Shown here: in pieces, positions 21,236-33,628 of the stretch
Numbering within the stretch: the first letter of the stretch is position 1
How the letters are laid out: each line of letters opens with the position of its first letter
Assembly: GCF_963678635.1 (NCBI RefSeq)
Contig: NC_087067.1
Span: forward strand, 49,840,233-49,904,232
Origin: Symsagittifera roscoffensis
Lineage: Eukaryota > Xenacoelomorpha > Acoela > Convolutidae
Length of the DNA stretch: 64,000 nucleotides
Direction of reading: 5' to 3'
The notes under the pieces: generated by a model
The model's database searches: none
Seen by the model: the letters and a program-made list of their open reading frames with translations, nothing else
What the model was told of the DNA's origin: nothing
Program-made: the position numbers and the translations under genes

Positions 21236-22930
21236 CTACCTTTCCAGGTTGCTTGTCATGCGATCATTTCTCTGCGCCCTTAGAAGATCCGAGAGTCTGT
21301 ATCTCGCCTTCAAGTACGTCTTCATGACCCTCATCTGATTATTCAGCTCATTGGGCTGGTGTGTGTCTTCTTCCATCTTAACGCACCAAATCTTCGCCAA
21401 CGGCTGTGTTTCTTGCTTGAACGGCTGAAGATCAGTCCTGACTACCTCTTTTTGTGGCAACAGACTTATCGAACGTTTCGATACCGCTATTGTTTCCAAA
21501 TCATCATCTGCGTTGTCAAAGACTCTCTCACTTGGTATGAGGTAGCGATCACTATCAGGGTCCTGGTACATCTCTCTATCCAGATCCCTTGCACGAGTTT
21601 CCACTAGTAGTGTGTGGATCGCTAGTTCGAACAGTTCTGATCCCGAGCTCGAGTTTCTGTCTGAGTAGGTGTCAATTCCTGAGTTCCGGGAGTTGTCATC
21701 TAATGAAGAGGTCGTTATGGAGTCCTCCAGATCATGTCCGTGCCTTCTTCGCATCCATCTGAACTCCCCGGACAAAATTTTGTTCCCCAGGTCCTGTTTT
21801 TCATCAGGAACTTCTTCATCTATCTCAGACTCCCCGGACAAACTTCCTTGTCCCGAGTGTTGTTCTTGTACTCGCTGGCTCTTCTCATTGTTCGTCTCCC
21901 CGGACAAACAATCTTGCACCAGGTTTCGTTCTACCTTTACCCCTTCTTTATACTGGTCCACAAAGATAACAGTTTTCATTCGCGTATTGCTCCCCTGTTC
22001 TTTCCGTCCGTACGAAGTACTGGTTAAAACCTCATGTGGAATTGAGGATACTAGTTGCTGAACTATTGTCCTACAATCCCTCTAGTTCTCTTCGTGTTGT
22101 CGTCTGGATGGCATGATCTTCACCTTTTCCCTAACTGTTAGTGATGCCACTGCTGCTGTCCACTCGGGGTCATCTCTGGTCACTTCTCTTTCTAACAATC
22201 CACCCAGCATCCGCATCACTTGCGGTGTCACCTGCATCGTTTTATCCAATAATGAGAGGCTGTTTATGTTGATGCGAGAGATTTCTTGCTGGACCAGGTT
22301 TGAGCGCAGCAACAGATCCAAGGGGACCGGTTCCTCCTTGGATAGGATCTTTATCTCGGCTGCTTTCTCTATAGGTAACTCAGGATGCCCTAGAATTGGA
22401 TGTCCAGACTTATCCAACCATCTCGTTAAGGGAAGCGCTTCATAAGTTTCTTTGTCCAGAAACGAAAATCCTTCCTTTAATTCTGCCTGATTGGCTTGCT
22501 TCTGCTCCAATCTTTCATAGAACTCAGTTTTCTTGCTGAGGTTGTCAGCATTATGTTGTTTATCACGCATCCTGTGTTCGATTATCATATGGTAGCCATC
22601 CAATCTTTTTATCCATCTACCAATATAACTCTGATCCATCGAGTAGGTCTTCAACCAGGATAACGCTCTGTTGTCTACGCGTAACTTAATGGGAGTGCTC
22701 CCCAAGTATGCGCGGTGTTTTTCCACAAATGTGACTACTGCAAACATTTCTATTTTTGGTGCACCATATTTCATCTCAGTGTCACTCAAGACCTTGCTGC
22801 CGTATGCAATGGGACGGAGAACCGTTCTTCCATACCATTCTTGCTCCTGATGCAATATTCCTGAGATGGCTACTACCGATGCGTCTGTGTCAATAACATA
22901 CATGCCCTTTTCTCTAAGCATACCTAGCAC
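21236..22930 (-). mobile_element. RNase H and linker, unit B of copy 2
   Basis: The RNase H blocks DTDAS, YGSKVLSDTEMKYG and KLRVDNRALSW are present, followed by the charged linker. CTCCCCGGACAA cores (minus-strand TTGTCCGGGGAG) lie at 21,764, 21,830 and 21,896, again exactly 66 bp apart. The linker is therefore a 22-residue repeat in both copies. Confidence 0.87.
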
Positions 22931-22953
22931 TGGCGCTTCGCACAGTTCCCGCT

Positions 22954-24932
22954 TTATGTTCTCAAGGCAACTTGTGCTTCATCGTTCCATTCGAACTTTT
23001 TCCCTTTGTTGCGCATCAGCTTCTGCATCGGATACACCTTGTCCGCATATCTTTTTATAAACTCCCGGTAGTAGTTGGCAAACCCTAGAAAGCTCAGGAT
23101 CTGTGTGTCTGTGCTGGGAGCCTTCCATGTCAACACTGCTTCTACTGCTTCCGGGTCCGGCCTCACCCCATGCCTGTCCACCATTCTTCCCAGGTACTTG
23201 ATTGAATCCTTAAGGATTTCACATTTCGATGGTTTGCACTTCAAGCTTGCTCTTTTCATGCATCGAAAGACCTCATCGAGCCAATCAATGTGGTCTTCCA
23301 GGGTTGGTGTCGCTATGACCACTTCGTCCACGTAACACATCACAAGATTCCCGTACTTCTTTGTCACCCTGGTCAAAGTCTGAGCCATCAGTCTTTGAAA
23401 AGTGGCCGTTGCGTTGTACAAGCCGAAGGGCATCCTCTTCCACTGGTACAACCCCAACTCACACGCAAAACCGGTCTTTTCTCTATCCTTCTTCCGCAGC
23501 GGGACCTGGCAGAAGGCATAATCCAAGTCCAATGTGGTGAAGAACTTGGCATCACCAAATTTAGAGAGGCTCTCGTCTGTTCGCGGTATCGGGTACCCAT
23601 CTTTTATCGTTACCGCGTTCAAGTAACGAAAGTCGCAGTAAAACCTAAGCTGCCCCCTTTCTTTTTCGCCATTACTACCCTGCAAGCCCATGGCGATTTC
23701 GAGGGTTCTATCATGTCGTATTCGAGCAACATTTCTATTTCCCCTCGGCACGCTTCCGCATTGTGTGGCGTCATTCGTCTCGCGCCTTCTCTGTGCGGAA
23801 CGGCGCCTTCTTCCAGTTCAATTTCGTGTTCGACGAAGTTACAGCAATCGATGTCCGCCTTATGTTTTGAAAATATATCTGCGTTCCAATTTAAGACGTC
23901 CCGCAATTTTTCGAAATCTCCCTCACCTATTTTCCCTTTTAAATTTTCTATCTCTGGCAAAATCGGTTTGTCAGATTCTAGTTCATATGATAAGGTGCGT
24001 TCCGGAAAATTCGAGCAGCTCGATAAGCCGTCGTCCGTTTCGGATTTCATTGAAAACAATTTATGAATAGATTTTAATTCATTACTCCTCTTTAGAATTT
24101 TATCTTTATTGGCATGATAAGGAAATTCTTTCACACTATGTTTCTTCAAGTTTTGTGTCTCCTCATAGTCGGTCCTCATCGGCAAAGCGTAATCAAGCTT
24201 CTTTCCACGCTGGATTGAAACCGTGGTGTCCAGTGTGTTCAACAACACACTGACACACAGTCCGTTTCGCGTTACCGAGAAGCTCCGGCCTAAAATCACC
24301 GAACTCTGACTATTTGGATTCGGTACTAAACAAACCTGTTTACTATCGCTTAACGAATTTAAATTTCTCATTCTAAAAATTGCTTTCACAGCCTGTCCTG
24401 GCTGAAGTTTCACTTTTCTATCCAAAAAAACGGGTACCTTGTTTTCGTCTGTTATTATCCTATTAATTGGTTTCCTAACATACTTCCGGTCCGGGTTTCT
24501 AATCCGTATCAGACCGTTGTTCAAGTCAATCATCATGTCAAAATTCCTGACGAAATCTCTGCCCAAGATGAATTGGTCGGCGTCGTCCAAATTCTCTACC
24601 ACCAGGAAGCTCATCCAAAGATCCCGTCCTCCCATGTTTAGAACCGTTATTGGTAATCTTTCGGCTACGTAAATTGCTCCTCGATTGGCGGGGACCAGTC
24701 GGAAATTCTTTGGAATTAGATCTTCCCTCGTGAAGCCCATTCTTTCCCAAGTTTTTATCGGCATCACACTCACTACCGCTCCTGTGTCTAGAAGCCCTGT
24801 GACTCCGATTTTCTTTCCGTTGGCGTCGAGCAGATGTGCGGTCACATCTGCTTCGTACCCAATATGTACTGCATCTTGTTCCATCATGGCGTCATGGCCT
24901 ATCCTGCGGACTTTGAGTTCTTCCTCACCCAA
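22954..24932 (-). mobile_element. Protease and reverse transcriptase, unit B of copy 2
   Basis: Upstream on the minus strand is an aspartic protease with GLLDTGAVVSVMP as the active-site loop and a flap-like LPITVLNMGG segment. RT follows with KRMPFGL and YVDE/YVDD-type catalytic blocks. The frames in this unit and in unit A (30,664-31,863 and 29,885-30,682) are near identical. It is fossil, a member of the Ty3/Gypsy group by domain order (protease-RT-RNase H-integrase). Confidence 0.9.
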
Positions 24933-25103
24933 ATAGATCTGCCCAATTTAGTCACTATCTGTTGTTACATAAGTCCTAGTGTAGATACTGATTCATCCAC
25001 GTTCAGCATCACTTGATACGGCCCATAGACTTCCACGTAGCGTCCATGAAGTTTCTTTATGCGAGGGCCACCCGTTGTTAGTAGTGCTCGCACAGCTCTC
25101 GAC

Positions 25104-26690
25104 TCAGTGCGTGGCTCCACCTGCCTCAGATAATCTGCATATGTGTCCCAATGCATCAAAGTGAACCGATGGTTCACTCAGATTTCTGATTACCTGGTGT
25201 CCAGCCACCGAGATTATCGACTGTATCTTGCTCCCTTGCGGCACCATGCCGAACCTCTGACCGGAGATCACATTAAGTTTCATGCTCAAACTGCTTGGTG
25301 CTTTAGTCTCTTCTACCTCCGTTGCTTCGAAGGTATTCAGTTGCTCCTGTACTTTCTCATTTTCCAGTTCGATTTTCACTTTCTGTTCGATTTCTTTTGT
25401 CACCAGTTCCTGCTGCACTCTATTTAGAGCATCCCTCGCGACTGCCCTAAAATCAATCTTGAAGTCATCGGCCGCAGCCATTGGTTTCGGTTCACATGTC
25501 TCTTCAGTTACCGCTTGCATTTTCTTCGTCGCCAGCTCTTGCGGTTTGTCTTTTCTGCGCGCCTCCGCTTCACTCAACAGGCGAGCCTTGCTGGCTTTCA
25601 CTCCTGATAAAGCTTCCTCATGCCTTGGATGCTTGATGTCTGCCACTGCATCCCACAATTGCGGACAATCCGATTTAAAATGACCTTCCAAGTTGCAAAA
25701 GAAACACCGCGGGCCGAATTTCGCAATTACTCCTCTCATGAAATCCTCATGGTCAACTACTAACGCATCTTCGTCCTCGAGGCTAAAGCCTATTGCTTTG
25801 ATGCCTTGTTTGTAATTTGGGCATGCTGACACATGATGGTCCGTTGAACTGCAATTGGCACAAGAGCGTCTCTTGTCCATATCATCCCTTGGTTTGTACC
25901 AGTTGTTCCCTTGGTTTGCTGGTCCGTTGTTAAAATTGCCATAATTGTTTTTATAATATCCAGATCTCGAAGGAAGTTTCAACAAAAGATATTCTTTCGA
26001 CTTGAGCCTCAACTCCTCCGGTGTTGGCGCATTGGTTGATAGTGGTGTGTAATGCGTCGCTAGCATTGTTCGAAGTTCATCATTCTTCACACCATCGATG
26101 AATTTAGAGGATACCGCCAGGTTCATCCTTCTGTTTGACTCATCCGGTTGGCTGCGTCTTCTAAGCGTCTCCAAATCGTCTAGAAACTTGTCTATCGTCT
26201 CATCTTCTCGTTGTCTCCATTTCTCGAAGCGCATCATTGCCTGGTACCCCTGCACCCCTGATCTGAAACGATTTAACAAGATTTCGAAGATTTTCTCAGC
26301 TGTATCTCGCTGATATTGCTTCTTGGCCATGACACAGTTCAGGGCTGTCCCTTCCATGTTACTGGTAAGCGCACTGCATTCTTGTCTTTCCGATAAATCC
26401 TCTTCCTCGAAATGCAGTTTCATTACCTCTATCCATGTATCAATACAGCCATCAGATTCGTCTTTGTAGCATCTTGGTTTCTTAAAGACTCTTCTGGACT
26501 TCTCACTGCGTTCATTGGTTCTGGATAACCTCGTCAGGAATGTCTCCAAAGACCTGTTCAGGGGCTCAAAGACTGTGGCCATTGCCGTAGCATCTCTCGC
26601 GTGCCCCGCCTGAGTGTCATCACACCTTGTTAATGGCTCTGTATTCGGTGCATCCCTGCAATCGGAATCGCCCTGAGTGTTTCCCCCTTG
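25104..26690 (-). mobile_element. Gag, unit B of copy 2
   Basis: The product has a retrotransposon-gag type capsid region (WRQREDETIDKFLDDLETLR) and two CX2CX4HX4C zinc knuckles, CANCSSTDHHVSAC and CFFCNLEGHFKSDC. A Lys/Glu-rich coiled coil ends it. Its N-terminal side meets integrase-tail sequence at about 26,690, the join between the two tandem units. It is fossil. Confidence 0.88.
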
Positions 26691-28109
26691 GCGTTCTGTC
26701 GAGTGTGTACCGTAAGCGGAAGATCTGGTTCCAAATTCTTGGGAACCTTCATCTGTTCGGGATCCTGCCAATCCTCCTCTGCGTAGGGTAAGGTTTCATC
26801 GTCCGCTTCGATCACCTCGTTTGGATCCAGGTCCAGCGGTGTATTCGTTCCTTCCTCCACGACTTCGTTTCCATCGTTCTTCTCCCCCGTGCCCTTCTCG
26901 TTGACCTCACAAGCAGGATCCATCATTAGACAATCCCCTTCTTCCATGTCTGCGAGTATACACCAGTCTTCTGTCGATGGATTGTGTGGCTTAATGTTCT
27001 CGTAGTGGACGGCTCGGCCAGTACTCAGTCTATAAAAGCGTCCCTCCTGGTGCACTTCCGTAATCATGAAGGGTCCCCTCCACTTTTTTGGGAGCTTTTT
27101 CGTTCCTTTCGGTGGTATAACGTTCTGGAATACCCATACGTAGTCTCCCACCGAGTGAGCTTTTGCACTAGCTGCTTTCTTGTCGAATTTTTTCCTCTGC
27201 CTTGCCTGTGCTTGCTGAGTATTTTGTCTACACAAATCGTTCAACTCCTGTTGACGTCTGATCACATTCCTCACGTAGACCTTTGGAGACGTTTTCTTTC
27301 CCTCATACTCTGGGTAGAAAAAGGTTAAGGGTAAAGACTTCTCGTGTCCAGTTAGCATCATGTGTGGACTAACTCCAGTGGTGGAGTGTTGCGTGCTATT
27401 ATAGAATCTCATCACCTGTGGAAGGTATCTGTCCCAATCGGTCATATACATGGAACAATATACTCTCAGCATCGACACTAACGTTCTATTCTGTCTTTCC
27501 ACTAAGCCATTCGTCTGGGGGTGGTTATGTCGTGGAGTGAGCCTGAGCAACCTGTGAGCGTCTCATAAGCTCTTTCGTAAGCTCTCCTACGAAAGCTGTT
27601 CCATTATCCGATTGAAACGTCATCGGACAACAATGTCTCGCTATCCACGTATTGATCAGGTGGTCGCATGTCTCTTCCGCCGAGGCAGTTATGCAGGGCA
27701 CGGCCTCTGCATACTTCGTGAAATGATCTATCATGACCAATACCTGATTATAACCACTGTCTGTCATGCATATCTTTTGGTGATCTATCTGCACCACCTC
27801 GTTGAATTCAGACGACTCGATCGATTGTAAAGGAAATCGCAATCTCTTTGAATCCTTGACCTGCTGGCATGACAGACATGCTGTTACCAACTTCTCGCAT
27901 GCCTTTTTCATTCCAGGCCACTCAAAGCGCTTCAGGATCCTCTGATATACTTTGTCGATCCCCTGATGGCCCATCTGATCATGCGATCTAAAAAATAGTT
28001 CTGTCTGATAGAGTTGCGGCAATACTATTGCTTTATAATTGTATAGGACTTTGTCTTCTTCTCTTCTCTCGCAAGCCACAATCCCGTCCTTGTTCAAATA
28101 TAACCTCAC
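26690..28109 (-). mobile_element. Integrase, unit A of copy 2
   Basis: The same HHCC-DDE-GPY/F order as in unit B, with only a few residue differences. The acidic tail is replaced at the low-coordinate end by gag sequence of unit B, where the tandem units join. It is fossil. Confidence 0.87.
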
Positions 28110-28297
28110 CTACTTCTGCATGAAGTACTGTCTCAGGATACGGTAACTGTCTTCCTCGAGGTCTCCTTTATCCGGTGAACCATTCTCGATCTACCTTTCC
28201 AGGTTGCTTGTCATGCGATCATTTCTCTGCGCCCTTAGAAGATCCGAGAGTCTGTATCTCGCCTTCAAGTACGTCTTCATGACCCTCATCTGACTAT

Positions 28298-29770
28298 TCA
28301 GCTCATTGGGCTGGTGTGTGTATCTTCTTCCATCTTAACGCACCAAATCTTCGCCAACGGCTGTGTTTCTTGCTTGAACGGCTGAAGATCAGTCCTGACT
28401 ACCTCTTTTTGTGGCAACAGACTTATCGAACGTTTCGATACCGCTATTGTTTCCAAATCATCATCTGCGTTGTCAAAGACTCTCTCACTTGGTATGAGGT
28501 AGCGATCACTATCAGGGTCCTGGTACATCTCTCTATCCAGATCCCTTGCACGAGTTTCCACTAGTAGTGTGTGGATCGCTAGTTCGAACAGTTCTGATCC
28601 CGAGCTCGAGTTTCTGTCTGAGTAGGTGTCAATTCCTGAGTTCCGGGAGTTGTCATCTAATGAAGAGGTCGTTATGGAGTCTGCACCCTCCTCCAGATCA
28701 TGTCCGTGCCTTCTTCGCATCCATCTGAACTCCCCGGACAAAATTTTGTTCCCCAGGTCCTGTTTTTCATCAGGAACTTCTTCATCTATCTCAGACTCCC
28801 CGGAAAAACTTCCTTGTCCCGAGTGTTGTTCTTGTACTCGCTGGCTCTTCTCATTGTTCGTCTCCCCGGACAAACAATCTTGCACCAGGTTTTGTTCTAC
28901 CTTTACCCCTTCTTTATACTGGTCCACAAAGATAACAGTTTTCATTCGCGTATTGCTCCCCTGTTCTTTCCGTCCGTACGAAGTACTGGTTAAAACCTCA
29001 TGTGGAATTGAGGATACTAGTTGCTGAACTATTGTCCTAAAATCCCTCTAGTTCTCTTCGTGTTGTCGTCTGGACGGCATGATCTTCACCTTCTCCCTAA
29101 CTGTTAGTGATGCCACTGCTGCTGTCCACTCGGGGTCATCTCTGGTCACTTCTCTTTCTAACAATCCACCCAGCATCCGCATCACTTGCGGTGTCACCTG
29201 CACCGTTTTATCCAATAATGAGAGGCTGTTTATGTTGATGCGAGAGATTTCTTGCTGGACCAGGTTTGAGCGCAGCAACAGATCCAAGGGGACCGGTTCC
29301 TCCTTGGATAGGATCTTTATCTCGGCTGCTTTCTCTATAGGTAACTCAGGATGCCCTAGAATTGGATGTCCAGACTTATCCAACCATCTCGTTAAGGGAA
29401 GCGCTTCATAAGTTTCTTTGTCCAGAAACAAAAATCCTTCCTTTAATTCTGCCTGATTGGCTTGCTTCTGCTCCAATCTTTCATAGAACTCAGTTTTCTT
29501 GCTGAGGTTGTCAGCATTATGTTGTTTATCACGCATCCTGTGTTCGATTATCATATGGTGCCATCCAATCTTACTATCCATCTACCAATATAACTCTGAT
29601 CCATCGAGTAGGTCTTCAACCAGGATAACGCTCTGTTGTCTACGCGTAACTTAATGGGAGTGCTCCCCAAGTATGCGCGGTGTTTTTCCACAAATGTGAC
29701 TACTGCAAACATTTCTATTTTTGGTGCACCATATTTCATCTCAGTGTCACTCAAGACCTTCCATACCATT
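28298..29770 (-). mobile_element. RNase H and linker, unit A of copy 2
   Basis: This repeats the layout of 21,236-22,930, including the three 66-bp-spaced LSGE cores at 28,730, 28,796 and 28,862 (the middle one differs by one base). It is fossil. Confidence 0.85.
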
Positions 29771-29884
29771 CTTGCTCCTGATGCAATATTCCTGAGATGG
29801 CTACTACCGATGCGTCTGTGTCAATAACATACATGCCCTTTTCTGTAAGCATACCTAGCACTGGCGCTTCGCACAGTTCCCGCT

Positions 29885-31863
29885 TTATGTTCTCAAGGCA
29901 ACTTGTGCTTCATCGTTCCATTCGAACTTTTTCCCTTTGTTGCGCATCAGCTTCTGCATCGGATACACCTTGTCCGCATATCTTTTTATAAACTCCCGGT
30001 AGTAGTTGGCAAACCCTAGAAAGCTCAGGATCTGTGTGTCTGTGCTGGGAGCCTTCCATGTCAACACTGCTTCTACTGCTTCCGGGTCCGGCCTCACCCC
30101 ATGCCTGTCCACCATTCTTCCCAGGTACTTGATTGAATCCTTAAGGATTTCACATTTCGATGGTTTGCACTTCAAGCCTGCTCTTTTCATGCATCCAAAG
30201 ACCTCATCGAGCCAATCAATGTGGTCTTCCAGGGTTGGTGTCGCTATGACCACTTCGTCCACGTAACACATCACAAGATTCCCGTACTTCTTTGTCACTC
30301 TGGTCGAAGCCTGAGCCATCAGTCTTTGAAAAGTGGCCGTTGCGTTGCACAAGCCGAAGGGCATCCTCTTCCACTGGTACAACCCCAACTCACACGCGAA
30401 TCCGGTCTTTTCTCTATCCTTCTTCCGCAGCGGGACCTGGCAGAAGGCAGAACCCAAGTCCAATGTGGTGAAGAACTTGGCATCACCAAGTTTAGAGAGG
30501 CTCTCGTCTGTTCGCGGTATCGGGTACGCATCTTTTATCGTTACCGCGTTCAAGTAACGAAAGTCGCAACAAAACCTAAGCTGCCCCCTTTCTTTTTCGC
30601 CATTACTACCCTGCAAGCCCATGGCAATTTCGAGGGTTCTATCATGTCGTATTCGAGCAACATTTATATTTCCGCTCGGCACGCTTCCGCATTGTGTGGC
30701 GTCATTCGTCTCGCGCCTTCTCTGTGCGGAACGGCGCCTTCTTCCAGTTCAATTTCGTGTTCGACGAAGTTACAGCAACCGATGTCCGCCTTATGTTTTG
30801 AAAATATATCTGCGTTCCATTTTAAGACGTCCCGCAATTTTTCGAAATCTCCCTCACCTATTTTCCTTTTTAAATTTTCTATCTCTGGCAAAATCGGTTT
30901 GTCAGATTCTAGTTCATATGATGAGGGGCGTTCCGAGAAATTCGAGCAGCTCGATAAGCCGTCGTCCGTTTCGGATTTCATTGAAAACAATTTATGAATA
31001 GATTTTAATTCATTACTCCTCTTTAGAATTTTATCTTTATTGGCATGATAAGGAAAGTCTTTCACACTATGTTTCTTCAAGTTTTTAGTCTCCTCATAGT
31101 CGGTCCTCATCGGCAAAGCGTAACCAAGCTTCTTTCCACGCTGGATGGAAACCGTGGTGTCCAGTGTGTTCAACAACACACTGACACACAGTCCGTTTCG
31201 CGTTACCGAGAAGCTCCGGCCTAAAATCACCGAACTCTGACTATTTGGATTCGGTACTAAACAAACCTGTTTACTATCGCTTAACGAATTTAAATGTCTC
31301 ATTCTAAAAATTGCTTTCACAGCCTGTCCTGGCTGAAGTTTCACTTTTCTATCCAAAAAAACTGGTACCTTGTTTTCGTCTGTTATTATCCTATTAATTG
31401 GTTTCCTAACATACTTCCGGTCCGGGTTTCTAATCCGTATCAGACCGTTGTTCAAGTCAATCATCATGTCAAAATTCCTGACGAAATCTCTGCCCAAGAT
31501 GAATTGGTCGGCGTCGTCCAAATTCTCTACCACCAGGAAGCTCATCCAAAGATCCCGTCCTCCCATGTTTAGAACCGTTATTGGTAATCTTTCGGCTACG
31601 TAAATTGCTCCTCGATTGGCGGGGACCAGTCGGAAATTCTTTGGAATTAGATCTTCCCTCGTGAAGCCCATTCTTTCCCAAGTTTTTACCGGCATCACAC
31701 TCAGTACCGCTCCTGTGTCTAGAAGCCCTGTGACTCCGATTTTCTTTCCGTTGGCGTCGAGCAGATGTGCGGTCACATCTGCTTCGTACCCAATATGTAC
31801 TGCATCTTGTTCCATCATGGCGTCATGGCCTATCCTGCGGACTTTGAGTTCCTCCTCACCCAA
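29885..31863 (-). mobile_element. Protease and reverse transcriptase, unit A of copy 2
   Basis: Protease (GLLDTGAVLSVMP) and RT (LDLGSAFCQVPL, KRMPFGLCNATATFQRLM) match unit B with a few substitutions. The similarity of the two units indicates that the tandem duplication is younger than the split between copies 1 and 2. It is fossil. Confidence 0.9.
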
Positions 31864-32087
31864 ATAGATCTGCCCTATTTAGTCACTATCTGTTGTTACA
31901 TAAGTCCTAGTGTAGATACTGATTCCATCCACGTTCAGCATCACTTGATACGGCCCATAGACTTCCACGTAGCGTCCATGAAGTTTCTTTATGCGAGGGC
32001 CACCCGTTGTTAGTAGTGCTCGCACAGCTCTCGACTCAGTGCGTGGCTCCACCTGCCTCAGATAATCTGCATATGTGTCCCAATGCA

Positions 32088-33628
32088 TCAAAGTGAACTC
32101 GATGGTTCACTCAGATTTCTGATTACCTGGTGTTCAGCCACCGAGATTATCGACTGTATCTTGCTCCCTTGCGGCACCATGCCGAACCTCTGACCGGAGA
32201 TCACATTAAGTTTCATGCTCAAACTGCTTGGTGCTTTAGTCTCTTCGACCTCCGTTGCTTCGAAGGTATTCAGTTGCTCCTGTACTTTCTCATTTTCCAG
32301 TTCAATTTTCACTTTCTGTTCGATTTCTTTTGTCACCAGTTCCTGCTGCACTCTATTTAGAGCATCCCTCGCGACTGCCCTAAAATCAATCTTGAAGTCA
32401 TCGGCCGCAGCCATTGGTTTCGGTTCACATGTCTCTTCAGTTACCGCTTGCATTTTCTTCGTCGCCAGCTCTTGCGGTTTGTCTTTTCTGCGCGCCTCCG
32501 CTTCACTCAACAGGCGAGCCTTGCTGGCTTTCACTCCTGATAAAGCTTCCTCATGCCTTGGATGCTTGATGTCTGCCACTGCATCCCACAATTGCGGACA
32601 ATCCGATTTAAAATGACCTTCCAAGTTGCAAAAGAAACACCGCGGGCCGAATTTCGCAATTACTCCTCTCATGAAATCCTCATGGTCAACTACTAACGCA
32701 TCTTCGTCCTCGAGGCTAAAGCCTATTGCTTTGATGCCTTGTTTGTAATTTGGGCATGCTGACACATGATGGTCCGTTGAACTGCAATTGGCACAAGAGC
32801 GTCTCTTGTCCATATCATCCCTTGGTTTGTACCAGTTGTTCCCTTGGTTTGCTGGTCCGTTGTTAAAATTGCCATAATTGTTTTTATAATATCCAGATCT
32901 CGAAGGAAGTTTCAACAAAAGATATTCTTTCGACTTGAGCCTCAACTCCTCCGGTGTTGGCGCATTGGTTGATAGTGGTGTGTAATGCGTCGCTAGCATT
33001 GTTCGAAGTTCATCATTCTTCACACCATCGATGAATTTAGAGGATACCGCCAGGTTCATCCTTCTGTTTGACTCATCCGGTTGGCTGCGTCTTCTAAGCG
33101 TCTCCAAATCGTCTAGAAACTTGTCTATCGTCTCATCTTCGCGTTGTCTCCATTTCTCGAAGCGCATCATTGCCTGGTACCCCCGCACCCCTGATCTGAA
33201 ACGATTTAACAAGATTTCGAAGATTTTCTCAGCTGTATCTCGCTGATATTGCTTCTTGGCCATGACACAGTTCAGGCCTGTCCCTTCCAAGTTACTGGTA
33301 AGCGCACTGCATTCTTGTCTTTCCGATAAATCCTCTTCCTCGAAATGTATTTCATTACCTCTATCCAGGTATCAATACAGCCATCAGATTCGTCTTTGTA
33401 GCATCTTGGTTTCTTAAAGACTCTTCTGGACTTCTCACTGCGTTCATTGGTTCTGGATAACCTCGTCAGGAATGTCTCCAAAGACCTGTTCAGGGGCTCA
33501 AAGACTGTGGCCATTGCCGTAGCATCTCTCGCGTGCCCCGCCTGAGTGTCATCACACCTTGTTAATGGCTCTGTATTCGGCGCATCCCTGCAATCGGAAT
33601 CGCCCTGAGTGTTTCCCCCTTGGCCCAC
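32088..33628 (-). mobile_element. Gag (capsid and zinc knuckles), unit A of copy 2
   Basis: Near identical to the gag of unit B, with the same two zinc knuckles and C-terminal coiled coil. It continues upstream into the unique N-terminal gag segment at 33,552-34,970, which unit B lacks. It is fossil. Confidence 0.88.

Noticed and set aside
23290-24066. 258-codon plus-strand frame opposite RT and protease, repeated at 30,221-30,997
   Set aside because: Its recurrence follows from the duplicated gag-pol units; the minus-strand reading has clear RT and protease motifs.
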